A stretch of 64,000 bases of DNA from Muricoccus harenae (GCF_009848505.1 NZ_WWDL01000006.1:1-64000), one strand, 5' to 3'; counted from the first letter of the stretch, positions 25,066-33,193 are shown. Notes: generated from the sequence alone by a model not told the origin. Translations and numbers: made by a program.

Positions 25066-25120
25066 TATGATGCCACTACCGGAAACGAGGTGACCTCTAC
25101 TCCGCCCCAGGAATCTCCGA
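25066..25120 (+). promoter_or_regulatory. Conserved leader of receiver gene 1
   Basis: TATGAT at 25066 resembles a -10 box; no good -35 is spaced for it. The following ACCGGAAACGAGGTGACC and the spacing to the ATG are nearly the same as before the second receiver gene (TATAGT at 27885, then ACCGGAAACGAGATGACC). The leader therefore was duplicated along with the gene. Confidence 0.45.
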
Positions 25121-25507
25121 ATGGCCACCACTGTCTTGATCGTTGACGACAGTAAGTTCGCTCAGTGGGTCACCAAGAGAATGATCGTAGCCCTTCAACC
25201 CGATTGGCGGTGTGATGAGGCCCACAACGCCGATGAAGCCATGGCCCGGGTTAGTGCCGGTGGGGTCGACGTGATGCTGATCGACTTCAACATGCCCGGC
25301 GAGAATGGCTTGGTGCTGGTCGAGAAGATCAGGACGCTGCATCCGCTCATGCCCATTGCTGTCATCACGCCAAATGTCCAGCATGCCTTGATCGCCCGTG
25401 CCCGAGCGCTGAGCGCTGCCTTCATCCCCAAGGCTTACACGATGGAGGACTTGCGAGGCTTCATCTCAGGGGCTGCCCTGCGTCTGCGTGGCAAGGTGCC
25501 GGTGTGA
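25121..25507 (+). CDS. Single-domain response regulator (CheY-like), copy 1
   Basis: A 128-residue receiver domain with no output domain. The acidic pocket is Asp9/Asp10 (IVDDS), the phosphoacceptor is Asp55 (LIDFNMPGENG), and the switch residues are Thr83 (ITPNV) and Lys104 (PKAY). The last 20 residues add a basic helix (FISGAALRLRGKV). It closely resembles the copy at 27938; roughly three residues in four agree. There is no histidine kinase in the window, so it presumably takes phosphate from a host kinase or a phosphotransferase. Confidence 0.9.
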   Translation: MATTVLIVDDSKFAQWVTKRMIVALQPDWRCDEAHNADEAMARVSAGGVDVMLIDFNMPGENGLVLVEKIRTLHPLMPIAVITPNVQHALIARARALSAAFIPKAYTMEDLRGFISGAALRLRGKVPV

Positions 25508-25944
25508 TGCCCGCCTAGGATGCCTCTATTTCACCTACTGTCAGCCCCGCCAGCGCCTTCCATGAAGGCCCCCGCTACCCTGTGCCACCAGCTCACCTAA
25601 AGCCGATTTCAGGGGGGACGTTAAGCATGTTCCCATGTAGCCCCGTCCAGGCCCCAAGATGACAGCCGCCGGAGGGCCGAAGCGACTTCAAACTTTGGCG
25701 TGCGTCTTCCTAGCTTATTGGTCATCAAAGAGGTTCCGGTCCCTTTGACTGAGCCCCGCTAGGGAGCGTCGTTTTGGTTCCCCGTGGGAGTCTCAGGCAC
25801 CGGGACCGTGACGGTCATGCAGGGGACCTAGCTGTGCCCATGGGCCGACCCTTTCGCTCCCTCTTGGCACCGAATGGAATGCTCACCGAATATTCCACTG
25901 CCGCGATAACGGCACCGAAACGCGACTAAAAGAGCTGCTGTTTG
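25508..25944. other. Intergenic region holding repeat copy B
   Basis: Contains repeat copy B (25700-25755). Just after the receiver stop there is a short stretch (GATGCCTCTATTTCACCTAC) that resembles sequence after the other two receiver-associated genes (26440, 28350). No full gene is seen. Confidence 0.4.
25700..25755 (+). repeat. Diverged direct repeat, copy B
   Basis: GTGCGTCTTCCTAG, TTATTGG, then GGTTCCGGTCCCTTTGACTG and GAGCC. It is the counterpart of 24898-24957. The function is unknown; it might be a transcribed leader or a small RNA unit. Confidence 0.55.
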
Positions 25945-26199
25945 ATGATCCAGAAGACCTCGCACTGGTCCAACGGTCTTACCGAGACGGTCCTCCAGAG
26001 GATTGAGCGGCATATAGTCGCCTTCGAGGCTCGAGTCGTTGAGCAGGAGGCCCGCATTGCCAGCTTGGCGCAGACCGGGACCGGCGAGTGCTTAACCCCG
26101 GCGTTTGACGTGCTTGAGGTGCTGAAGGAGGTGCTGGCCCTCTTTCTTGAAGACCTCAAAGCAGAGCAGACAAAGGACCTGTGGGTTGCTACGGGGTAA
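25945..26199 (+). CDS. Hypothetical helical protein, 84 aa
   Basis: An 84-residue acidic helical protein (for example VLQRIERHIVAFEARVVEQE and LEVLKEVLALFLEDLKAEQ). No motif was recognised. The ATG was chosen over an in-frame TTG three bases earlier. Its position between receiver genes suggests cargo of the same module. Confidence 0.5.
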   Translation: MIQKTSHWSNGLTETVLQRIERHIVAFEARVVEQEARIASLAQTGTGECLTPAFDVLEVLKEVLALFLEDLKAEQTKDLWVATG

Positions 26200-26269
26200 G
26201 TCCCTGACTTGCTGCTACTGTAATTCACGCTAAGGCTCCGGCTGGGGCCTCCTGCTAATTCATCCATCC

Positions 26270-26476
26270 ATGGTCCAGATTCGCTTTCCTGACCCCTGTG
26301 AACACGACACCTACGTCATCGAGAGCCGGCGACTGATTGCTCGGTCGAGAGCCCTGCTGAGGCTCCCTGTTTACCCGTGGCTGCCGTCGTGTCCTGACAT
26401 TCTAGGACCTAGCCAATCCAGTGCGGATGTGATGGTCGTCGAGGATGCCAGAAGCTCCCTCACCGAGGCGGCCTAG
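26270..26476 (+). CDS. Hypothetical protein, 68 aa
   Basis: A 68-residue protein of unknown function starting MVQIRFPDPCEHDTYVIESR. The ending VVEDARSSLTEAA resembles decayed reading frames downstream of the receiver genes (for example LVQDASGSLTVAA after 28321), so it may be one surviving member of a repeated small-gene family. Confidence 0.4.
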   Translation: MVQIRFPDPCEHDTYVIESRRLIARSRALLRLPVYPWLPSCPDILGPSQSSADVMVVEDARSSLTEAA

Positions 26477-26726
26477 GACGCTGCCTAAAGGCAAGAGTGG
26501 AAATGGTTAGCTCCTTGCTGGTAGCAGGGCGTGGTGCTGCGAGTCCTGCTCCAGCCAGAGTGCCTTGAGGAACCCCGACTGGTCGGACGGGTTCCGCACG
26601 GTGCAACTCTGAATGTTTGCAATCGTTAGCATCTCAACGCTGTGGTGGTCGCAGAGGTGCGGCCCGAAAACCTGTCCCCCTTGGGGTCGCTCCCCAGCAC
26701 GGCACGGCCACAGCCCTCCCCCAAAC

Positions 26727-27140
26727 ATGAGCCGCGTCATGTGTGATGTCCTGGTGGTTGACGACGAGGACACCGTGCGGATGGTTCTCGTGGACATGCT
26801 GGAAGATGAAGGTCTGAGCGTCCGGGACGCCACAACAGTAGACGAAGCAATCAAGGCTGCTCAGGAACCGCCCGGGTGCGCGGTCCTGGTTACGGATGTT
26901 GACCTTGGAGCGCCTGGCGTGGATGGCTTTAGCCTCGCCGAGAGTGTGCGAAAGTATGTGCCAGAGGTTCCGGTCCTGTTCGTCTCAGGTCGTCCGTGGA
27001 CTCTTAATGGCCGGGCAACTGCCTCAAACGAGAGGGCCCTCGCCAAGCCCTTCGGAAAGGCCGAGCTAATTGCAGCTGTGCAGGCGCTCCTCGAGTTGCG
27101 CCGTCAACGTCACCCTGACTGTCCCCGTGAGACCACGTGA
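26727..27140 (+). CDS. Single-domain response regulator, type 2
   Basis: A 137-residue receiver domain unlike the other pair. Acidic residues are Asp12/Asp13 (VVDDED), the phosphoacceptor is probably Asp57 (TDVDLG), and the switch residues are Ser87 (VSGRP) and Lys107 (AKPFG). The pattern resembles FixJ/CheY-like stand-alone receivers of Rhizobiales and Acetobacteraceae. The start is the ATG giving MSRVMCDVLV; frame upstream is open but unlike protein. Confidence 0.85.
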   Translation: MSRVMCDVLVVDDEDTVRMVLVDMLEDEGLSVRDATTVDEAIKAAQEPPGCAVLVTDVDLGAPGVDGFSLAESVRKYVPEVPVLFVSGRPWTLNGRATASNERALAKPFGKAELIAAVQALLELRRQRHPDCPRETT

Positions 27141-27338
27141 GGCCCTGCGGAACCCCTTCAGTCAGGGCTATTTAACGCCATCGAAGATGACGACAAGCGC
27201 ACAGAAATGCGGCGGCGCCTTCAAGGCCTGTAGGGTTCAATCGATACTTGGGGCTAAGGCACCAGCGTGATACACCGCTAATGCACCAAGTCAGACTAGG
27301 TGACTGATTTTGCTGGACACGCGGTTGCTTGCGCCGTG

Positions 27339-27356
27339 CCCCTCACCCGGCATACC
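27339..27356 (+). repeat. attR of the tRNA-Thr element
   Basis: Exact copy of the tRNA-Thr 3' end (CCCCTCACCCGGCATACC). It closes the intact element. The sequence that follows (ATAGCCAGGATTGGTGGCTT...GTGATACACTG) resembles the sequence after attL, showing that another related element begins here. Confidence 0.82.
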
Positions 27357-27446
27357 GCTTCCGAAAGAGCCTGAAGGCTCAACGGAATAGCCAGGATTGG
27401 TGGCTTGGGCGGCTCCGAGTGATACACTGTGGTCGCCTTGATCGTG

Positions 27447-27536
27447 ATGCTAGCCTGGAGGCACCCCAACTACGCTCTCAGAACTAGTGTGGGATCTGGG
27501 CGTTTATCATTCCGGGTCATGTGGACGGCCAAGTGA
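27447..27536 (+). pseudogene. Decayed integrase start, second element
   Basis: 76-110 bases after attR the same order is seen as after attL: a GTGATACACTG arm-like repeat, then an ATG opening a WRHPNY... frame that parallels the KHPKTG opening of the intact integrase and later reads FRV. It ends at a stop after 25-30 codons. Everything downstream of the integrase start is lost or replaced by a transposase fragment. Confidence 0.5.
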
Positions 27537-27545
27537 CGACAGGTC

Positions 27546-27734
27546 ATGATCCCGACTTATAGCCCCTGGCTGAACCCCGCTGAGATGCTGTGGCGCCGAC
27601 TGCGCCGCGGGGTCACCCACTGCGAACTGTCCGAGAGCATCGACGCCCTCCTTGATGCCACTCGCGCCTTCTTTGACCGTCTCGATCAGACATCTGGGCG
27701 CGCCCCGTCTGCAACTGGGGTGTATCCCACATGA
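27546..27734 (+). pseudogene. IS630-type transposase C-terminal fragment
   Basis: Encodes only the end of a DDE transposase: PTYSPWLNPAEMLWRRLRRG followed by VTHC and a helical tail. The glutamate of the DDE triad lies within NPAE. The N-terminal helix-turn-helix and the two catalytic aspartates are missing, and no inverted repeats were found, so this is not a mobile insertion sequence. Confidence 0.75.
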
Positions 27735-27937
27735 TTTCCGACAACGTACTTAGTTGTGCAGTCTCGGGGACTGGTGGTGCATCTTTGACCCGTGAGGGGG
27801 ACCTTTGGGTCTCCCGCTGCTAGTCCCTGGGACTTGGGACCTGGGCCCCTGTATCAGCTGGCTAGGGTCCAAAGTCGATTGTGCTATAGTGACGCACCGG
27901 AAACGAGATGACCTCCACTCTGCCCCGGAGTATCTGA

Positions 27938-28321
27938 ATGGCCACCACCGTCTTGATCGTTGACGACAGCAAGTTCGCTCAACTGGTTACCAAAAGAATG
28001 ATCGCAGCCATTCAGCCCGACTGGCAGTGTGAACCAGCCTACAATTCTGAAGAAGCCATGGCTCGGGTGAGTGCCGGGGGGATCGACGTAATGCTGATTG
28101 ACTTCAATATGCCCGGCGAGAATGGCTTGGCGTTGGCCGAGAAGATTCGGGCGCTGCAACCACTCATGCCGATCGCGATCATCACGCCCAATGTCCAGTC
28201 TGCGATAATCGACCGTGCCCGCGCGATGAAAGCTGCTTTCGTCGCCAAGGCATTCAATGCAGATGACCTGCGCGGCTTCATCTCGGGCGCCGCCCTACGT
28301 CTGCGTGGCAAGGTTGCCTAG
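27938..28321 (+). CDS. Single-domain response regulator, copy 2
   Basis: A 127-residue CheY-like receiver paralogous to the gene at 25121, with the same key residues (Asp9/Asp10, Asp55, Thr83, Lys104) and the same basic C-terminal helix. The differences are concentrated on the alpha1-beta2 and alpha4 faces (for example EPAYNSEEA against DEAHNADEA), surfaces that decide partners. It lies beyond attR, in the second element remnant, so the duplication spans two elements rather than being tandem within one. Confidence 0.9.
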   Translation: MATTVLIVDDSKFAQLVTKRMIAAIQPDWQCEPAYNSEEAMARVSAGGIDVMLIDFNMPGENGLALAEKIRALQPLMPIAIITPNVQSAIIDRARAMKAAFVAKAFNADDLRGFISGAALRLRGKVA

Positions 28322-28596
28322 GATTGGTCTGACGCCACTCTGATGCTCGTCCAGGATGCCTCTGGTTCACTCACGGTGGCGGCCCAGGATGGCGACTGTA
28401 GGTGTTGCTGGTGTTGGAGCGCCTTCGGGTTCCCTTTGGGCGTCCTGGTAGGCGGCCGAGGCTGCTGGTGTAATGACCGTCTTGGAAGTCTCTTGCGCGC
28501 GGTGACAGCCTAGGCAGTTCTATGTGAGCGCCGCCTACCGGGACGTCCGACGCTAATTGGAGCGGGAAGACAGCTGGCCCTCCCGCCCCGCTCTGA

Positions 28597-28848
28597 CTAC
28601 CGGTTGAGGGTAGAATTATGGGTGGTGCGGTTCCGTCCCGTTAGGCCGGCAAGGCCAGCCAAGCCGAGGAGCCCAAGCCACCCCCAGTTGAAGCCACGGT
28701 CGTCCGTGCGAGTAGTGGTCGCGCCAGGCGTTCCTGTGGTCGTGCCGGCTCCCGGAGTAGTGCCCGTAGTCTGAGCGACGGCAGCACCCCCAAGCGTACA
28801 GGCGATAGCTGCTGCCAGAGCAAGAGTCTTAGTCCGGTGATGGCGCAT
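28597..28848 (-). CDS. WGxxGxxG-motif secreted protein
   Basis: An 83-residue protein with a signal peptide (cleavage after AVAQ), a Thr/Gly-rich linker (TTGTTPGAGTTTGTPGAT), then DDRGFNWGWLGLLG, a perfect WGxxGxxG, a short hydrophobic helix and a basic tail. This is the architecture of WGxxGxxG-CTERM proteins, thought to be membrane or surface anchored. AGGAGG lies five bases before the ATG. The role is unknown. Confidence 0.7.
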   Translation of the reverse strand: MRHHRTKTLALAAAIACTLGGAAVAQTTGTTPGAGTTTGTPGATTTRTDDRGFNWGWLGLLGLAGLAGLTGRNRTTHNSTLNR

Positions 28849-29070
28849 GTAACCTCCTATTATCTGTTAAGGATGCTCAATGTAACAACAGGCAGGATCG
28901 GCAGTTTCCTGGATATCGCTCACGATCGTGCCCAGCCGGATGGTAGCGAGGCCAACTACACGCGAGTGCACCATCTCCCTTGAGGCTAACGCATCCGGGC
29001 GATAACCGGAGAGACGCCGAAGTCCGCTCAGTCATTGATTTTTGGAGCCATGGAAGTAACTGGCACCGTG

Positions 29071-29088
29071 CCCATCACCGGGCATTCC
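29071..29088 (+). repeat. Third att-like site (degenerate)
   Basis: CCCATCACCGGGCATTCC agrees with the tRNA-Thr att core at 15 of 18 positions. It is followed 87 bases later by CGGAGTCATACACCGTCGCC, the counterpart of CGGAGTGATACACCGTGGC after attL (89 bases). The repeated spacing makes chance unlikely. Confidence 0.5.
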
Positions 29089-29191
29089 TCCTTCGCGGAG
29101 GTAAATGCCCTTGGGGGATCGGAAAACCAGCGAACTGGCTGCCGCTCGGCGACACACCGGAGTCATACACCGTCGCCGCCCTGGCTCTGCC

Positions 29192-29225
29192 ATGCTCCGA
29201 CAAGCGCCCCAGAACGGGAGGCTAA
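29192..29225 (+). pseudogene. Decayed integrase start, third element
   Basis: ATGCTCCGACAAGCGCCCC at 29192 parallels the first codons of the intact integrase (ATGTCTCGTCCCTACAAGCACCCC). The frame ends within about a dozen codons. With the preceding att-like and arm-like sequence it marks the left end of a third, lost element. Confidence 0.45.
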
Positions 29226-29608
29226 AGCAGAGCGCTGGAGGGCAGCATCGCCTGGAAGCGGGGATCTGCTCTTCAAACAAGGCGCTAGAGCATTCGAAGT
29301 GAACGAATGTGAACGGAAAATGCCCTGGCGGTTCCGCGCAAAGCTCGGGCTACGCTGCGCGGCTGGTGTTAAGCCGAGGATCAGCGCCAGGAAAGAGGCG
29401 CCTTGCTGAAGCTGCAGTCTGCTTGTGCCGAAGTCAGCCGGCATCGTAGCGAGGGAAGAATCCGAAGAATCCTTCCAAGGTTAGGCCAACATCACACCTT
29501 GGACGGACACTGAGCATCCCAGGCGTAGGGTCATAAGGCTGGTCGAGAAATGCCCAGCATGAAAGTGGCTCAAGCTATGGCTTCGAGAGCCTCATCCGGC
29601 ATCCGCCC

Positions 29609-29842
29609 TTAAATAAACTCAAGCCCAGCCGCGGCATCTTGCTGCCAGCGAAGGCGAGCCGCACGAATGGCGCCACCAGGCAGCCGCAGGAGCATGGTCT
29701 CGGGCATGTCCATCGACCTAGGCAGGTAAATCCCGGCGCCAGTTGTTGAAAGATCCAGCACGACGCAATCCAGGACCGTCTCCGCCGATATGATCCTGCC
29801 CCTCTTGATCATACGCGTTCGGGGTGCCTGGCGCTTGTCCAT
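29609..29842 (-). CDS. PilZ-domain protein
   Basis: A 77-residue single PilZ domain, expected to bind cyclic di-GMP. The two binding motifs are present: RxxxR within DKRQAPRTRMIKRGRI and the D/NxSxxG motif as DLSTTGAG. The rest gives the small beta-barrel (LRLPGGAIRAARLRW, then AAGLEFI). The internal ATG at 29842 was taken as the start because it places the RxxxR at the family's usual distance; upstream residues look untranslated. Confidence 0.75.
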   Translation of the reverse strand: MDKRQAPRTRMIKRGRIISAETVLDCVVLDLSTTGAGIYLPRSMDMPETMLLRLPGGAIRAARLRWQQDAAAGLEFI

Positions 29843-30315
29843 CGGTGATTTCCATCCAACACCTATGCCGGATAGTTCGAGCCTCTTGGTGTGTCCAGTA
29901 GACGAGTCTCGCAAATAGATACGTGGCGCCGAAGGCGGCTGGTCGTGGCGGGAATACCCCAGAGAGGTACCAGGAGGCTCGTAGAGGCACTTCCATGCCG
30001 TCCAGGCTAAAGCTCTTCACATCCGTCCGAGGAGACTGTCCGCGGGCTTCCGGCGATACTCATCCTCACATGGGAGCGAATTTGCCTGACGGCCCGTGGC
30101 GTTCCTGGCAAACTCGGTCGCTGCGGCTAGGGTCGTTGAATGAGATCGCACCGCCGACGACCTCAGCCTCAATAATGACGTGCAGCCGATCCACCGGCAC
30201 CTCGACCCGCCGTTCGCCGCGGCGCGGGTAGTGCCGGCAGGCCGCCCCTGACTTCGGGAAGCCTGCGCGGCATCAAAACCCGAACTACAAGGGGGACGAC
30301 CCCCTGAAGCCTGGA
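29843..30315. other. Intergenic region
   Basis: No secure gene. On the minus strand 30066-30240 translates to a protein-like stretch (RRVEVPVDRLHVIIEAEVVG, ending GKFAPM) that has only a GTG (30200) as possible start; it may be a small gene or a remnant. Otherwise I see nothing. Confidence 0.35.
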
Positions 30316-30435
30316 TCAAGCCTCCTGCGGCAGATAGCGGAGGCTCGAGAGTTCCGTGAAAGAACCCTGCGCCAAGCGGGTCGCGACGGCCGAGGCGACG
30401 AGGCCCACGAGAACAACGAAAGACATAATAAACAT
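30316..30435 (-). CDS. Small single-helix membrane protein, 39 aa
   Basis: A 39-residue product. It begins MFIMSFVVLVGLVASAVATR, a single hydrophobic helix, and continues with a short polar tail ending YLPQEA. An AAGG lies about 11 bases upstream. It looks like one of the many unstudied membrane miniproteins; nothing shows its function. Confidence 0.45.
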   Translation of the reverse strand: MFIMSFVVLVGLVASAVATRLAQGSFTELSSLRYLPQEA

Positions 30436-30573
30436 GGGATTGGAACCTTGTTTGCTGTTCCCCCCTATCCCTGGAACCTAGATGCGTGTTGCGGTGCAGC
30501 ATGTCCATGGGAAGAGCCCTGCCGGTAGGGTAGGGCACGCATGATCGGCGCGCGGAGCGCCGCGTCCGCGCGT

Positions 30574-30840
30574 TCAGGCATTGCCCATGGTGGCGAATCC
30601 GTCTCGGTTGGTGGCCCGCACCACGGCGGCAAAGAGCCGCAGCGCGTCGGGGCCGCCTTGGTCCAGCAGGGTGCCTGCGTCCATCTCTCCGGCCAGAAGC
30701 TCGGCATGGTCCGCAAGAGTCTCCGCGGCTCGCCGAAGGGCCTCGCGCGAAAGAGTTAGCTGGAGGTCGTCGGGCAGGTCGTGCCAGGCGTTGGGTGTAA
30801 CGGCGCCTGCGAGATGGTGCCGGTGCGAAGAGGGCTGCAT
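30574..30840 (-). CDS. Hypothetical helical protein, 88 aa
   Basis: An 88-residue soluble protein with two long amphipathic helices (LTLSREALRRAAETLADHAE, then DALRLFAAVVRATN). The start is the ATG giving MQPSSHRHHL, with AAGGAAA before it. Not recognised. It lies next to the hydratase gene but with a 114-base gap and its own likely promoter. Confidence 0.55.
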   Translation of the reverse strand: MQPSSHRHHLAGAVTPNAWHDLPDDLQLTLSREALRRAAETLADHAELLAGEMDAGTLLDQGGPDALRLFAAVVRATNRDGFATMGNA

Positions 30841-30954
30841 GAAGGGTTTCCTTCTTCCGGAAGCCCTCCTGGCACGGTGTTGCCCCTCGCGGGTGCGGGG
30901 CCAATCTCGCCGCGAAAGATTAACAGGGCGTGACCGTCCGCCCCCCACGCCAGT

Positions 30955-31719
30955 TCAGACGAAGCGTGCGGTCACCTCGCCCAGCAGATCGAAGGAAACG
31001 GTGACCTCGCAGGGGCCTTGCAGCCAGAAGGGAGGCGTAACGGAGCCGAGGAACACCACCTGCCCCGCGCGAAGCCCACCGAAGAACTCCGCCGCGGGGG
31101 AGCCCGCCAGCCAAGCCAACGAATCGAGCGGATGGCCGAGCAGCTCGGCCCCGAGGCCCTGGCCACGCTCCACCCCATCCACCAGGAGCCGTCCCCGCGC
31201 CGCCGCGAGGTCCAGCCCCGGCCAGCCCGAGGCAGGGGCCCCGGTCACCCCGCCGGCATGGAATACCTGGTCCGCGATCAGCCCCGGGGCGCCGAGCGCC
31301 AGGAAATCGCCATAGCGCTGGTCCACCACCTCGATGCCGGCGAAGACATGCTCCACCGCATTGGCGACCTCGGAACGCGAATGGACGCCATAGGCCAGGT
31401 CGCGGCCCAGCCGCAGGGCGATCTCGCACTCCACTCCCGCCTGGCTGTAGTCGGCGAGGCGGAAGCTGCCGCTACGGTCCTGCAGCCCCTCGAGGGGGCA
31501 GAAGCCGGCACAGGGATGGGTCAGGCCGAGATAGGCCTGCATCCCCTTGGCCGTGGCGCCCACCTTGAACCCGGCCGGCGGCACGGCGCCCATCGCTTTG
31601 GCAAGCCGGAACTGCAGCGCATAGCCGGCCGCGACATCGGCCGGCGCATCGGCGCCCAGATCCGGATAGCCCTCAACCGCCCGCCGCGCGGTCAGGATGC
31701 GCTCCGCCACGGCGTCCAT
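30955..31719 (-). CDS. 2-keto-4-pentenoate hydratase family protein
   Basis: A 254-residue member of the MhpD/FAH-like hydratase group, which adds water to 2-hydroxypentadienoates or decarboxylates related catechol-cleavage products. Family landmarks are GFKVGAT (residues about 47-53), the metal-binding ECEIALRLGRDL, 'AGIEVVDQRY', and the closing GQVVFLGSVTPPFW. The ATG overlaps the TAA of the rlmB-like gene by one base (TAATG), so it is translated after it. No other aromatic-degradation gene is near, so the pathway is unclear. Confidence 0.82.
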   Translation of the reverse strand: MDAVAERILTARRAVEGYPDLGADAPADVAAGYALQFRLAKAMGAVPPAGFKVGATAKGMQAYLGLTHPCAGFCPLEGLQDRSGSFRLADYSQAGVECEIALRLGRDLAYGVHSRSEVANAVEHVFAGIEVVDQRYGDFLALGAPGLIADQVFHAGGVTGAPASGWPGLDLAAARGRLLVDGVERGQGLGAELLGHPLDSLAWLAGSPAAEFFGGLRAGQVVFLGSVTPPFWLQGPCEVTVSFDLLGEVTARFV

Positions 31720-32828
31720 TAGGCGCGCCCGATCTCGTACAGCGCCACCGCGGCGGCCGCGGAGACGTTGAGGCTTTCGACCGCCTCCTGGATCGGCAGG
31801 CGGACCAGCTCGTCGCAGGTTTCGCGCTGCAGGCGGCGCAACCCGCCGCCCTCGGCGCCCAGCACCAATCCCACGCGGCGATCGGTGGGCTTGGCTTCGG
31901 CCAGGGTTCGCTGTCCGTCGCCGGTCAGCCCCAGCACCCAGGCGCCCTTGTCCTGCAGGTGCCGGATGGCGCGGGAGAGGTTCACCTCCCGCACCATCGG
32001 CACGAGTTCCAGCGCGCCGGAGGCGGCGCGGGCCAGCGCCCCCGTCTCCGGCGGCGCATGGCGGTCCTGCACCACCACGGCGGCGGCCCCAAAGGCGGCG
32101 GCGGAGCGCAGGATGGCGCCCACGTTGCGCGGATCGGTCACCTGGTCGAGCAGCAGCACCGGGCCGGGGGAGGCCGCCAGCGCGTCGTCCAGCGCCACGC
32201 CGGGCAGGGGTTCGGCCAGCAGGGCGGCGCCCTGGTGCACCGAATCCTCGGGGAGGAAGGTGTGGAAGCGGGTGCGATCCTCCACGCGCTCGGGCTGGAT
32301 CTTGCGCGCGGCAAAGGTGCCCTCGGGCAGCCGGGCGAGAAGCGTCGTCTCGGCATCCGCCGTCAGCAGCAGGCGGCGCAGGCGGCGGCGGGGGTTGAGC
32401 AGGGCGGCGGCGACGGCGTGCAGCCCGTGCAGCCAAAGGGTGTTGGCGGGCTGGCGCTCCTCAGCCTCACGGCGGGGAGGCTCACTCCGGCCACGCGGGG
32501 CGGCGAGGCCAGGCTCGAAGCGATCGGGGCGGCGCGGGCCGCGCTCGAGCGCCTGCTCCGGCCTCTGGTCCGGCTTGGCGCCCAGCCGCGCCTGGCGCGG
32601 TGCGACGGGCGGCTTTCCCGGCGCCTTGAAGGCCGAAGGTGCCTTGAAGGGGGAGCGGGAGGCGCCTCCGCGGGAAGCGTCCTCCCCTGCGACATCGCCA
32701 CTCTTCCAGCCGCGCTTGCCGTCGAAGGCGCGCGGATGGGCCGGTTTGCCCGTCCCGGGGCCGGTTCCAGAACTTAGATGACGAGGGCCGTGCGGCCTGC
32801 GGGGGGGAGACATGCGGGCATCCTGCAA
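31719..32828 (-). CDS. rlmB: 23S rRNA 2'-O-methyltransferase, TrmH/RlmB type
   Basis: SPOUT methyltransferase modifying the ribose of G2251 in 23S rRNA, if truly RlmB. The three SpoU motifs are visible: DQVTDPRNVGAILRSAAAFG, then GLVLGAEGGGL, and ESLNVSAAAAVALYEI. An L30e-like substrate domain precedes them (LWLHGLHAVAAALLNPRR). Residues 1-125 are a basic, Pro/Arg/Gly-rich extension, making it 369 residues against 243 in E. coli; such extensions are common in Acetobacteraceae. The stop is coupled to the hydratase gene. Confidence 0.87.
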   Translation of the reverse strand: MQDARMSPPRRPHGPRHLSSGTGPGTGKPAHPRAFDGKRGWKSGDVAGEDASRGGASRSPFKAPSAFKAPGKPPVAPRQARLGAKPDQRPEQALERGPRRPDRFEPGLAAPRGRSEPPRREAEERQPANTLWLHGLHAVAAALLNPRRRLRRLLLTADAETTLLARLPEGTFAARKIQPERVEDRTRFHTFLPEDSVHQGAALLAEPLPGVALDDALAASPGPVLLLDQVTDPRNVGAILRSAAAFGAAAVVVQDRHAPPETGALARAASGALELVPMVREVNLSRAIRHLQDKGAWVLGLTGDGQRTLAEAKPTDRRVGLVLGAEGGGLRRLQRETCDELVRLPIQEAVESLNVSAAAAVALYEIGRA

Positions 32829-32947
32829 ATCGCGGCGCCTGCCGCAAGCGTTCGCCGCCCCTTGCCACGTCTGACGTCACGTTGACAGGGCTGCCGCTTC
32901 TCGGATAGTCCGCCGGCTCCCGCCCGTCAGGGTAGGGGACACCCTGT

Positions 32948-33030
32948 GGAGGGGTGCCCGAGTGGCTAAAGGGGGCGGACTGTAAATCCGCTGGCTTGCG
33001 CCTACGTTGGTTCGAATCCAACCCCCTCCA
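32948..33030 (+). tRNA. tRNA-Tyr (anticodon GTA)
   Basis: Type II tRNA with a long variable arm. The acceptor arms are GGAGGGG/CCCCTCC, the anticodon loop is in CGGACTGTAAATCCG (GTA), and the T arm is TTGGTTCGAATCCAA. CCA is not encoded. It is the first of the tRNA-Tyr, tRNA-Gly, tuf series typical of tufB regions. Confidence 0.95.
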
Positions 33031-33095
33031 TGTGTCCCATCCCGGCAGGTGTGGTGCGCGCGCGGCAGCCCATTCCGGGCTGGTGGGTTCGGTCG

Positions 33096-33169
33096 GCGGG
33101 TGTAGCTCAATGGTAGAGTTCCAGCCTTCCAAGCTGGCTGTGCGGGTTCGATTCCCGTCACCCGCTCCA
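33096..33169 (+). tRNA. tRNA-Gly (anticodon TCC)
   Basis: The acceptor arms are GCGGGTG/CACCCGC, the D arm is TAGCTCAATGGTAGAGT, the anticodon loop is CTTCCAA (TCC), and the T arm is CGGGTTCGATTCCCG. CCA is encoded. It lies 65 bases after tRNA-Tyr and 133 before tuf, so the three may share a transcript. Confidence 0.95.
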
Positions 33170-33193
33170 ACCGCACCCCCCGGCGGCGCCTGC

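Larger units (their letters stand above)
28849..29608. other. Intergenic region with third att-like site
   Basis: No intact gene. It contains an att-like sequence (29071-29088), an arm-like GTCATACACCG (29162) and an integrase-start remnant (29192). The remainder (29230-29608) shows nothing I can name; open frames there have no protein character. Confidence 0.5.

Noticed and set aside
18829-27338. Retron, toxin-antitoxin or anti-phage defence cassette in the element
   Set aside because: I found no reverse transcriptase, nuclease, NTPase or typical toxin-antitoxin pair; the small unknown proteins do not justify such a label.
27546-27734. Active IS630 insertion sequence
   Set aside because: Only the C-terminal part of the transposase is left, with no inverted repeats or target duplication.
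29035-29409. A 124-codon open frame on the plus strand
   Set aside because: It runs through the att-like site and the integrase remnant, has no protein-like composition and no ribosome-binding site.
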